NCBI GenBank assembly: GCA_030613145.1
Contig: JAUWMM010000112.1
Location: 1-6,404, forward strand
Source of the DNA: Desulfobacterales bacterium
Lineage (GTDB): Bacteria > Desulfobacterota > Desulfobacteria > Desulfobacterales > C00003060
Length of the DNA: 6,404 nucleotides
Direction: 5' to 3'
Shown: positions 1 through 6,322 of the stretch, piece by piece
Numbering within the stretch: position 1 is the first letter of the stretch
How the letters are laid out: every line of letters starts with the position of its first letter
Made by a program: the position numbers and the translations under genes
Notes under the pieces: model-generated
The model's database searches: none
Seen by the model: the letters and a program-made list of their open reading frames with translations, nothing else
What the model was told of the DNA's origin: nothing

Positions 1-53
1 AACAGCATCAGCATATCGAGTTCGTCATCAACGACTAGAATCTTTTCTGACAT
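1..53 (-). CDS. Response regulator receiver-domain protein, N-terminal fragment (runs off the left edge)
   Basis: Seventeen codons are visible, reading MSEKILVVDDELDMLML. A hydrophobic beta strand (KILVVDD) followed by an acidic pair and a Leu/Met-rich helix is the classic start of a CheY-like receiver domain. The DD pair belongs to the acidic pocket that holds Mg2+; the phosphoacceptor Asp would lie about 40 residues further on, outside the window. The start is well supported: ATG at 53-51 is preceded by AGGAG (60-64) at a spacing of 6 bases. The gene follows the sensor histidine kinase on the same strand, so it is the obvious candidate partner, although 251 bases holding a repeat element lie between them. 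The output domain (NtrC-type, single-domain or other) cannot be seen. Confidence 0.88.
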   Translation of the reverse strand, partial: MSEKILVVDDELDMLML

Positions 54-102
54 AGCCTTCTCCTTTAATCTTAGTTAGTTTCCATCCATAAATGGCCCTT
101 TT

Positions 103-166
103 CCGCAATCGCCGACTTCGCCATAGTAGCCTCGGCTACGACGGCTGAATCGGCGTCAAACTGCGG
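103..166. other. Long imperfect hairpin I of the intergenic element
   Basis: The core is 111-154: two 21-base arms complementary at 16 positions, with one mismatch replaced by a possible G-T pair, joined by a 2-base turn (GTAGCC-TC-GGCTAC at the apex). An outer stem CCGCA (103-107) with TGCGG (162-166) can extend it. Because the structure is nearly symmetric it would form in RNA from either strand. No T-tract follows on either side, so it is not an ordinary intrinsic terminator. Confidence 0.7.
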
Positions 167-174
167 GGTAGCTT

Positions 175-205
175 GTGCGACGTACCTCGGTACGCCTCCG
201 CGCAC
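175..205. other. Hairpin II of the intergenic element
   Basis: The inner stem CGTACC (181-186) with GGTACG (189-194) is perfect around a TC turn. The outer stem GTGCG (175-179) with CGCAC (201-205) is also perfect, with a small internal loop between them. A run of G (165-168) and a run of C (206-209) could add pairs in competition with hairpin I. The apex is the same as in hairpin I although the stem sequences differ. Confidence 0.7.
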
Positions 206-265
206 CCCCTTGTTTTCCTTGACCTTGTAGAAAATTGCTCATTTCTGAATTGGAAACTTACGCTT

Positions 266-301
266 GTGCCCATTGAGTTTTTACGATTCGTGGATGGGCA
301 C
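266..301. other. Inverted repeat just after the kinase stop codon
   Basis: GTGCCCAT (266-273) and ATGGGCAC (294-301) are perfect 8-bp arms around a 20-base loop. The structure begins four bases past the TAG of the histidine kinase (stop 307-305). In the minus-strand transcript it is not followed by a U-run, so it is not a canonical terminator. It may stabilise the 3' end, act with Rho, or be the outer edge of the neighbouring repeat element. Confidence 0.5.
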
Positions 302-304
302 TAT

Positions 305-2566
305 CTATTCGATTTTCGATTCACGATCTTTTTTGTTGGTCACAGGCAGCAATACCGTGAAGGTGGTTCCACTAACTTTGCTCTCCGCCCTTGTTTGGCT
401 CTTAACCTGAATCTCCCCTCCAAATTTTTTCACGATCCCGTAACTCACAGAAAGGCCCAACCCTGTACCCTCTCCGACCTTCTTGCTGGTAAAGAAGGGC
501 TCAAATATCTTGTCCATATTCTCATGGGGTATCCCATGGCCTGTATCGGTAAAGCTAACATTGACTATATCATCAGAACTGTGAGCTGAGATAGTCAGGA
601 TACCTCCACCATCCATGGCTGCCGTGGCATTGTTAATAATGTTTAAGAATACCTGTTCCAGTTGCTGGCCGTCCCCTCTTACCATGGGCAGATCTTCATC
701 TATATCGGTTCTGAGGTCTACCTTCTTGGTCAACAGGGTATTCATAACCACATTGACAACTCTTTGGAGGTCGTCGACCACATCAGTCTCTATGGTGGCC
801 TTTTTAGGAATTCTGGAAAAGGCAAGAAGATTTTCAACGATCCTTTTACAGTTGTGTCCCTGTCTTTCAATGGTCTTGAGAATTTCATGCTCTTTGGAAT
901 TTTCAGGAAATCTTTCCAGCAGTAACTCAGTAAAACCCAGGATAACGGCAACCGGGTTGTTTATCTCATGGGCAACACCGGCCGAAAGGGCTCCCAGGGA
1001 TGCCAGTTTCTCCGTGTGAAAAAGCTGTTCTTCCACGACCCTTTGTTCCGTAATATCTCTGGAGATAACCAAAACTGCGCTGATATGATCTCCGGCAGTC
1101 AAGACAGGCTTGTATTTTGTATCGAACCAATACTCCATGTCCTTTATTTCAACCCTCTCTTCACGCGCGATACTCTCCCGGGTTTCGAAGATCTTTGTAA
1201 CGATCGAACAGACTGCATCGACGGCGTCATGTTCGATAAAGTTATTTATATTTTTTCCGATGATATCCTCAGACCGTCGCTGTATGAGCCCTCTGCTATA
1301 TTGATTCATGGACAAGACATTACAATCTTTGTCTATCGTGTATATCAAGTCGCCGGCCGACTCAACCACGGAGCGGTATCTTTCCTCAGAGCGTCTAAGC
1401 TTTCTTGCATAGTGTTCCAGGTCCTTTGTTTTTTCTGTTACCTCGTATTGAAGGGTTCGCAGCCAGGCCCTTTCGTTTGCAATCAAAAAGGCAAATATGA
1501 CAAGCACTGCGGCAGCAACGGCCCCTTGGATCATAGTTTGTCTCACATAAATTGCATGGATGGCCTCTTCTACCTCGCTGATCGGCGCTACCACCGCAAC
1601 CGACCATTTCCTTGAAGCATTGGCTGCCCCGATGTGTACCGGCGCATAGCCAATCAATTTGTTCACAGTCCCGGTCACGCCCCGGTGCCAACCTGAAATG
1701 TACCAGGAAGTTCCCTCTTCTCCCTGTAACATCTTGGTCTTTTGTATGAGATTAATCTTGGTAAAAGAGATATGCGGGTCCTTGATTTTCCTTATCTCAA
1801 AGGCGTTTTGGCCTATAAAGTCCCTTTCCAGGTGGTACAGGAAGCTGCCGGATTCGTCTATAACCCACCCATAGCCTGTCTTGCCTGACCGGATGGGGCT
1901 TACGTATTTTTCTGCAAGCGAGCGAGCGTCCAGGACAAAGACCAGCACTCCCGAAAATCGATACGTGTGCTTTGGGTGTGCCTCATCGCTTGAGACCTGA
2001 TAAACGGGCGTGCATATATCCATGACTATACCGGGCTCAGAGTTTTCAACAATTCCCTCCCTGGCATTACTTATATATACCCTGTTTTTGTTTTCCGGCT
2101 TCTTGCACCATTTGAAACAATCAAGATCGTTGTATGAAGATGTTTCTGTAAAAAGTGCTTGGTTGTAATCCATTGAATGGGATTGGGCTCCATCCGAGTC
2201 TATGAGAATTATTCGGAACACACCATATTCACCAACGCTCGAAAGGGAAATTTTCATGCGGTTTGCCCAGGAAATTGCCTCTACGTACTGGATAGAAGGT
2301 GACAAGCTCAGGGTCAGCAGTTCCCGCTTAATAATTTTGAAGCTCTGGGCGAGTATGCCGGCGGTATTCTTGGCTAATGCAAGCTGCTGGAAATTAAAGT
2401 CTTCACTGACCATCCTCTTCATTTCCCGGGCTGAGAGCACTCCGAGAAAAAGTGCGCCTACAAGGAGAATAAAAATGGCAACGGTCAAAAGGCGCAAGCC
2501 AGGCTTTTGGGCAAAGTATTTAAAGTATTTTTTCAAGAACTGTTTCCCAACATGTTGAGTGCCCAA
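305..2566 (-). CDS. Membrane sensor histidine kinase: dCache, PAS, HisKA, HATPase_c
   Basis: This is a complete hybrid-free sensor kinase of 753 aa. A basic N-terminus is followed by TM1 (about 24-45), a periplasmic region of about 295 residues with dCache_1-like patterns (residues such as VYIS at 163-166 and CTPVY at 185-189), TM2 (about 345-363), a charged linker helix (365-395) and a PAS domain (about 395-508, ending ISRDITEQ). The HisKA box HEINNP carries the phosphoacceptor His533. The catalytic domain shows the N box (Asn646), G1 DTGHGIP (674-680), F box FEPFF (688-692) and G2 GEGTGLGLS (698-706). It should autophosphorylate in response to a small periplasmic ligand and pass the phosphate to a regulator, probably the one beginning at 53. 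The start is uncertain: TTG at 2566 is the first possible start in frame after the upstream stop and has no Shine-Dalgarno. TTG at 2536 (residue 11), with GGGA upstream, is an alternative. It lies six bases after the dikinase-like gene, so translational coupling is likely. The ligand is unknown. Confidence 0.95.
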   Translation of the reverse strand: MGTQHVGKQFLKKYFKYFAQKPGLRLLTVAIFILLVGALFLGVLSAREMKRMVSEDFNFQQLALAKNTAGILAQSFKIIKRELLTLSLSPSIQYVEAISWANRMKISLSSVGEYGVFRIILIDSDGAQSHSMDYNQALFTETSSYNDLDCFKWCKKPENKNRVYISNAREGIVENSEPGIVMDICTPVYQVSSDEAHPKHTYRFSGVLVFVLDARSLAEKYVSPIRSGKTGYGWVIDESGSFLYHLERDFIGQNAFEIRKIKDPHISFTKINLIQKTKMLQGEEGTSWYISGWHRGVTGTVNKLIGYAPVHIGAANASRKWSVAVVAPISEVEEAIHAIYVRQTMIQGAVAAAVLVIFAFLIANERAWLRTLQYEVTEKTKDLEHYARKLRRSEERYRSVVESAGDLIYTIDKDCNVLSMNQYSRGLIQRRSEDIIGKNINNFIEHDAVDAVCSIVTKIFETRESIAREERVEIKDMEYWFDTKYKPVLTAGDHISAVLVISRDITEQRVVEEQLFHTEKLASLGALSAGVAHEINNPVAVILGFTELLLERFPENSKEHEILKTIERQGHNCKRIVENLLAFSRIPKKATIETDVVDDLQRVVNVVMNTLLTKKVDLRTDIDEDLPMVRGDGQQLEQVFLNIINNATAAMDGGGILTISAHSSDDIVNVSFTDTGHGIPHENMDKIFEPFFTSKKVGEGTGLGLSVSYGIVKKFGGEIQVKSQTRAESKVSGTTFTVLLPVTNKKDRESKIE

Positions 2567-2572
2567 AGCGAG

Positions 2573-5179
2573 CTATCGGGGTATCTTCACAAAGGACTCG
2601 ATCCCTTTCAACAAGTCTTGGTAATACCAATTGACCATGGAGTCATTGAACATGACCATGTCGAGTTGTCTGGTATGGATGATGATGTGTCCTAATACCT
2701 TGAGACGCTCCGTCAGATAATCCTGATCGTGTCCTTCCAGGCGGGCAAGGAGTGAATCGTCCTTGATCTCGATTCTAAAATCAAACTCTTCCACGAGCTT
2801 CCCAACAAACTGGACCCTTCTCACCCTGCGATCAGCGTCGGCCGCGCCGCCTTTAAAGATAAAGCTGACATAGTTTTCATTTGGGTTGTCACCAACATAG
2901 GCCTCCGTCGTTGAAAAGTGAAACCCCAGCCGACTATTCAAATTGCAAAAGTGTTTGGAGAGAATGATATAGTTTTTATCTGCGAATCGCTTCCGAACCG
3001 AGGGATCTATGCTGGGATCCATAGTGGCCCCGAACATTATCGAGAGAAACCCCTTGGTATCAACAGGCGGGGGTCCCTTCCAGGGCAAGGCAGTCATACC
3101 TTCCCAGATAGCTCGAAAAGGGATGGATACAATCTCGTCGCTTCTGACTTTTTTGCCTGTGACACCTTTTTTAATGCCATCTTCCAGATCAATAACCCAC
3201 CACTGCATGGGAACTTCGCAGACCAATTGCTTTGTCGACCTCTCAGCAAAATGACTCTCTTTGCTTAGATCAAACATGGCCTGCAGAGAGACTTCATGGG
3301 CAAACCTCGTAATGTCGTGAAGCGTCTCGCATCCTTTGGGAGTGAAATCAGGGCTCCTAGGATCCGTCAGGTTCAAAGGGGTTATCATTTGCAAGACCCC
3401 TTGCAGTTGCTCTAAGGCAGGAGACGCCTTCGATGCATCATCGGCCTTTGTCGACTTCAGCACTTCTTCCACGATTCCTTCGTAGACATTGGCGTAGCCT
3501 GCATCTACGGTCACCTGCATCCCGGTCTTTAGGATCTTTGTTGCCCTATCAGTATTAAAAATGGCCGGCACGTTATATTCCCTGGCCACAGTGGCCAGGT
3601 GCCCAAGAACAGTTCCTATGTCTGAGACAACGGCAGAAGCCTTTTCAAGTACCACTGCAAACTCGGGGTGCGTATGTCTAACCACCAGCACTCCACCTTC
3701 GGGAAAATCGGCCAGATCTTCTTCTCGGTTGACGACATAGACCGGGCCAGCCCCAACTCCGCTGCAAGCAATGGTCCCACCTTCCAGGAGAATCTTATAC
3801 CCCTTGGGCACCCTTGACCGTTCCTCTTCGGCCAGAGCCCCGGCAGAGGGCAGACGCAACTGCCTGGACTGCAGCAGATAAAACCGGCTTTCCTGGTCCA
3901 TGGCCCACTCCATATCCTGTGGTTGGCCAAAATGGGTTTCCAACTTGCGTGCATAGGAGGCAAGCTCAAGAATTTGCTCATTGCTCAGACACGGTTTTTC
4001 CAGCCATTCTTTGGGTACGGGGATTTCATGAGTGCCGCCTTCCGGCTTCCCGACCAGCATAACTTCCTGACGGCCTGTTTCTTCACGTATGATCTTTGGT
4101 TCGCTGTTTCCAGAAACCCTGTAGTTATCTGTGGGAACTACGCCTCCGACCGCATACGCCCCGAGCCCCCAAACCGCATTAATCAATATTACATCGTCCC
4201 TCGGGCTGCCAGGATCACGGGAGTACATGATACCGCTCACTTTGGACTCAACCATGGCAAGTACGCCAACCGCCATGGCCATTTCATCGACATGGAATCC
4301 CTTGTCTTTGTAATAGAACAGGGCGCGAGGAGTAAACTGGCTGGCCAGTACGTTCTTGTATTGGGTCAGCAGGTCCTCGGCAGGCGTATTCAGGGCTGTT
4401 TCATATTGTCCTGCAAAACTGGCCATGATGTCTTCGTGAATTGCACTGCTTCGCACAGAGATCTTCAGGTTTTCGTTCCCCGCCCTTTCACACGTGTCCC
4501 TGTAAGCATCAAGGATGGCTGTTTCAAGATCTGCCGGTATTTGTCCGTTTCTAACCAGTTCCTGCATTTCCTGGCTTGTGGCTGTCAATTCGTCATAATT
4601 GCGGATATCAACCTTGCTTGTTTTTTCGTTCAGGACATCCCGGATCTGATTGTGTTTGATAAAGGACTGGTAGGCATAAGTGGTGACTACAAAACCGGGG
4701 GGGACAGCAAGGCCCAAAACTCCGGCAAGCTCTCCCAAGTAGGCAAGCTTGCCGCCGGCCGAGGCCACGGTCTGTTTCCCGAGTTCCTTTAGTGGAATAA
4801 CATAGTCGGTCTTGGGAATGGCTACCTCGGCAGCAAGGTGCTTACGGATGGCTTTATCGCTTTTCTGAAAGGGATGAATCAGGGCCTTATATTTTTCATT
4901 TCCAAGGACATTTAGGTTGTCAATAATCCTTTTTACCCCATCAGACACAGCGTCATAGGAAGAATGTACATAGGCCCTATCAAAGACGAAGGCACCACTG
5001 GCCTTTTCCTGCATATCGGCCATGGTCATCAGGACTTTGTTGTTGTTTTTAAGGAGTTCTCGAAAGGCCGTGTACCGCTCTATAAAAAGGGCCTTGTCAT
5101 CCTCGTCCCTTAAGGCCTTTTGTTGTCTTCTCTTGCTGAAAAAATCAAACATGGGTCGCAAAACCTTTGACAGTGACAT
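2573..5179 (-). CDS. PEP synthase/PPDK-like protein: ATP-grasp and phosphohistidine domains, no PEP/pyruvate barrel
   Basis: The protein has 868 aa. Residues 1-130 form a charged, helical N-terminal region of unknown function. Residues about 131-445 are a PPDK_N-type ATP-grasp domain: SAGGKLAYLGEL (140-151), SVRSSAIHED (241-250), SGIMYSRDP (315-323), WGLGAYAVGG (337-346), DMEWAMD (422-428) and LLQSRQ (435-440). Residues about 460-575 are the swivelling phosphohistidine domain, with GHLATVARE (526-534) placing the catalytic His at 527. Family enzymes move phosphate from ATP to this His and then to pyruvate in a C-terminal TIM barrel. Here the barrel is absent and is replaced by about 290 residues I do not recognise as a named domain, with a notable FCNLNSRLGFHF stretch (744-755) and an RRVRR run (784-788). 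It is therefore probably not a standard PEP synthase; the phosphate acceptor is unknown. The ATG start has only a weak upstream GGGGA. It heads an apparent operon with the sensor kinase. Assignment of the first two domains is firm; function is open. Confidence 0.93.
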   Translation of the reverse strand: MSLSKVLRPMFDFFSKRRQQKALRDEDDKALFIERYTAFRELLKNNNKVLMTMADMQEKASGAFVFDRAYVHSSYDAVSDGVKRIIDNLNVLGNEKYKALIHPFQKSDKAIRKHLAAEVAIPKTDYVIPLKELGKQTVASAGGKLAYLGELAGVLGLAVPPGFVVTTYAYQSFIKHNQIRDVLNEKTSKVDIRNYDELTATSQEMQELVRNGQIPADLETAILDAYRDTCERAGNENLKISVRSSAIHEDIMASFAGQYETALNTPAEDLLTQYKNVLASQFTPRALFYYKDKGFHVDEMAMAVGVLAMVESKVSGIMYSRDPGSPRDDVILINAVWGLGAYAVGGVVPTDNYRVSGNSEPKIIREETGRQEVMLVGKPEGGTHEIPVPKEWLEKPCLSNEQILELASYARKLETHFGQPQDMEWAMDQESRFYLLQSRQLRLPSAGALAEEERSRVPKGYKILLEGGTIACSGVGAGPVYVVNREEDLADFPEGGVLVVRHTHPEFAVVLEKASAVVSDIGTVLGHLATVAREYNVPAIFNTDRATKILKTGMQVTVDAGYANVYEGIVEEVLKSTKADDASKASPALEQLQGVLQMITPLNLTDPRSPDFTPKGCETLHDITRFAHEVSLQAMFDLSKESHFAERSTKQLVCEVPMQWWVIDLEDGIKKGVTGKKVRSDEIVSIPFRAIWEGMTALPWKGPPPVDTKGFLSIMFGATMDPSIDPSVRKRFADKNYIILSKHFCNLNSRLGFHFSTTEAYVGDNPNENYVSFIFKGGAADADRRVRRVQFVGKLVEEFDFRIEIKDDSLLARLEGHDQDYLTERLKVLGHIIIHTRQLDMVMFNDSMVNWYYQDLLKGIESFVKIPR

Positions 5180-5283
5180 TTTGTATGGTTCCCCAGATCA
5201 ACAAAGGCGGACCTCAAACTTGCGTTGATCGTATAACATCACCGTGGCTAAATCAACCCAAATTGCCAGGGAGGACCTTCTAA
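5180..5283 (-). promoter_or_regulatory. Promoter and leader region of the dikinase-like and kinase operon
   Basis: This is the space between the upstream terminator and the ATG at 5179. The best sigma70-like match on the minus strand is TTGGGT (5261-5256), a 17-base spacer and TGTTAT (5238-5233); the -10 matches consensus at 4 of 6 positions and the -35 only at its TTG. This would give a leader of roughly 45-50 bases. A perfect inverted repeat (5196-5230) overlaps the expected transcription start. No riboswitch or leader peptide was recognised. Confidence 0.35.
5196..5230. promoter_or_regulatory. Inverted repeat GATCAAC/GTTGATC, possible operator or leader hairpin
   Basis: GATCAAC (5196-5202) and GTTGATC (5224-5230) are perfect 7-bp arms separated by 21 bases. 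A further ATCAAC half-site occurs at 5252-5257, about 27 bases beyond, inside the proposed promoter spacer and -35 edge. Regular spacing and location just upstream of the gene fit a binding site for a dimeric regulator. An RNA hairpin in the leader is the alternative. No cognate regulator can be named. Confidence 0.4.
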
Positions 5284-5333
5284 TACAAAAAGACCTGCCT
5301 AGTTTTTTGTCATACAAAACCAGACAGGTCTTT
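5284..5333 (-). terminator. Intrinsic terminator after the CBS-domain gene
   Basis: On the minus strand AAAGACCTG (5333-5325) pairs perfectly with CAGGTCTTT (5297-5289). The stem can be extended inwards through CT/AG and GTTTT/AAAAC pairs interrupted by two mismatches. Five T residues follow in the minus strand (CAGGTCTTTTT), so it suits termination about 70 bases after the CBS gene stop. The plus-strand copy has a weaker T-run (TTTCTT), and no plus-strand gene needs it. It cleanly separates the CBS group from the dikinase-kinase operon. Confidence 0.85.
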
Positions 5334-5403
5334 CTTGGGTGGTCAACGCCTTTTCGACCTTCTTGAGCGTATTTTTAAATAAGCCTTTTCCCCTAATGAG
5401 GAG

Positions 5404-5877
5404 CTAAAGCTCCAATAAAGCATTCGTTATTTCATGAAGGACGTCACCCATGCGCACAACCCCTATTAGCTTATCCCCCTCCATGACCGGCAATATGAAC
5501 ACATTGTCATTCAGCATGATGTGCGAAGCCTTCAGGATCTTGTCTTCAGCATCTACCGAGGATTTAACCTCGGACATGAACTCCTTGATAGGCCGGCCAA
5601 GCCGTTCTTCCGCCCCACTCTTTAGTATCTCGTCCCACAATATGGGCACTCCGTTTTCGTAATGCTGGGCAAACTTAGGCTCCAACCCCTGCAACATGTC
5701 CTTCTCCAAAAGCATACCCACGAGCTTGTATGCCTCGTCAAATACCAGAACCGTATGGTGACCGGTTTCAAAGGAGACGTTAAGCTGGACGATCGCCTCC
5801 CTTAGTGTTCCCCAGTAAGGCATATGAGGATAATCCGTCAGGGGAATGACCAGATCCTTTACCTTTTTTGTTTCCAT
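5404..5877 (-). CDS. Tandem CBS-domain protein
   Basis: This is a small cytosolic protein of 157 aa made almost entirely of a CBS pair (Bateman module). CBS1 spans about 5-68, with the TLREAIVQL helix (24-32) and the HTVLVFDEAYKLVGMLLEKDML strands and helix (41-62). CBS2 spans about 95-155, beginning RPIKEFM and ending with VFILPVMEGDKLIGVVRMGDVL (126-147). Such modules bind adenine nucleotides or related ligands and usually regulate a partner; no catalytic domain is attached here. The start is certain: ATG with AGGAGG (5887-5882) four bases upstream. It lies 58 bases after the zinc-ribbon gene without a terminator between, so the two are probably co-transcribed, and a strong terminator follows. 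A link to the next operon, which contains an ATP-using dikinase-like protein, is suggested only by position. Confidence 0.9.
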   Translation of the reverse strand: METKKVKDLVIPLTDYPHMPYWGTLREAIVQLNVSFETGHHTVLVFDEAYKLVGMLLEKDMLQGLEPKFAQHYENGVPILWDEILKSGAEERLGRPIKEFMSEVKSSVDAEDKILKASHIMLNDNVFILPVMEGDKLIGVVRMGDVLHEITNALLEL

Positions 5878-5935
5878 ATTTCCTCCTAAGTTGCTGGGCG
5901 TTTACAGAATTTATTTCAACCTGTCTGAGCGTGGA

Positions 5936-6244
5936 TTACTTCTCAGCCAGTTCTTGCTTCTTCTTGCAAGTTTCAATCAGGTCCAATAATACTTGACTCG
6001 GTTGCAGGTTGTAAGCCTGGTGCAATGCGATTAGTTCGTTTCCATATTGCACGACTGCCTTACAAGACTCAGCAATCTTACCAGGATCCTTGGCAATGAC
6101 CGCCTTATTCTTGGCCTCTGTGATCTTCTGGGTCAACACCTTCCCTTCCTGAGCAAAGCTCCCATTACAGGAAAGGCACAGGCCTGTATCGTCTTCGATC
6201 TTCAGGAAAAGGCCTTTTTTCCCGCACTTTTTACACTGGGGCAT
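5936..6244 (-). CDS. Small zinc-ribbon protein of unknown function
   Basis: The predicted protein has 102 aa. The N-terminus carries two CxxC knuckles, CKKC (4-7) and CLSC (23-26), spaced by 15 residues with the usual GLFLKIED and GLC context, which should bind one zinc ion. The rest (about 32-102) is predicted helical and lysine-rich, with LDLIETCKKKQELAEK at the end and two extra cysteines (61, 93) that are not in a metal-site pattern. There is no signal peptide or membrane segment. The start is secure: ATG preceded by AAGGAGG with AGGAGG at 6255-6250 and a 5-base gap. Zinc-ribbon heads like this occur in many unrelated small proteins, so no function is proposed. It precedes the CBS gene in what looks like one transcript. 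Confidence 0.85.
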   Translation of the reverse strand: MPQCKKCGKKGLFLKIEDDTGLCLSCNGSFAQEGKVLTQKITEAKNKAVIAKDPGKIAESCKAVVQYGNELIALHQAYNLQPSQVLLDLIETCKKKQELAEK

Positions 6245-6322
6245 GATATCCTCCTTGTATTTTTCATAATGTTATCAATAAGCTATGGGTGTAATGCTTT
6301 GTTTTATCACCTCTGAAATTAC

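Larger units (their letters stand above)
77..258. repeat. Non-coding intergenic repeat-like element with terminal inverted repeats and two internal hairpins
   Basis: This fills most of the 251-base gap between the kinase and the regulator. Its ends are a perfect 8-bp inverted repeat, AGTTTCCA (77-84) and TGGAAACT (251-258). Inside are two strong hairpins (103-166 and 175-205), both closing on the same apex, CCTCGG. No plausible gene is encoded: the short plus-strand reading frame that starts at 173 runs through it into the antisense of the kinase and looks like a shadow. The layout resembles a MITE or REP/BIME-type element. From memory, very similar sequence recurs in intergenic regions of sulfate-reducing Desulfobacterota, but only one copy is in this window, so repetitiveness is inferred. 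No target-site duplication is obvious at the ends. Confidence 0.6.

Noticed and set aside
77..258. CRISPR array or structured tRNA-like gene in the kinase-regulator gap
   Set aside because: There are no direct repeats with spacers, and the two hairpins do not form a cloverleaf or carry tRNA consensus arms.
173..589. Plus-strand open frame of 138 codons beginning in the intergenic repeat
   Set aside because: Most of it is antisense to the conserved kinase catalytic domain, its start lies inside a hairpin, and its translation has no recognisable domain or ribosome site.
1395..1691. Second minus-strand frame of 98 codons inside the kinase gene
   Set aside because: It is an out-of-frame shadow over TM2 and the PAS linker, which read well in the kinase frame; its Cys/Arg-rich translation looks like frame-shifted coding sequence.
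3581..3599. Perfect 19-base palindrome CCTGGCCAC-A-GTGGCCAGG
   Set aside because: It falls exactly on the codons for LATVAR next to catalytic His527. The protein motif and ordinary codon choice explain it, so a regulatory role is not supported.
3923..4792. Plus-strand open frame of 289 codons
   Set aside because: It is entirely antisense to the ATP-grasp domain, whose motifs are intact on the minus strand; its product shows no family features and it has no convincing ribosome site.
5261..5280. Possible sigma54 promoter (TGGCA followed by TTG) upstream of the dikinase gene
   Set aside because: The spacing is one base too long and the GC at -12 is missing, so the GG-N10-GC rule is not met.
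6245..6322. Possible sigma70 promoter upstream of the zinc-ribbon gene (TTACAC, 17 bases, CATTAT)
   Set aside because: The -35 matches consensus at only two positions, and the gene may be co-transcribed with the upstream partial gene. The AT-rich stretch holds no other signal beyond the ribosome site.
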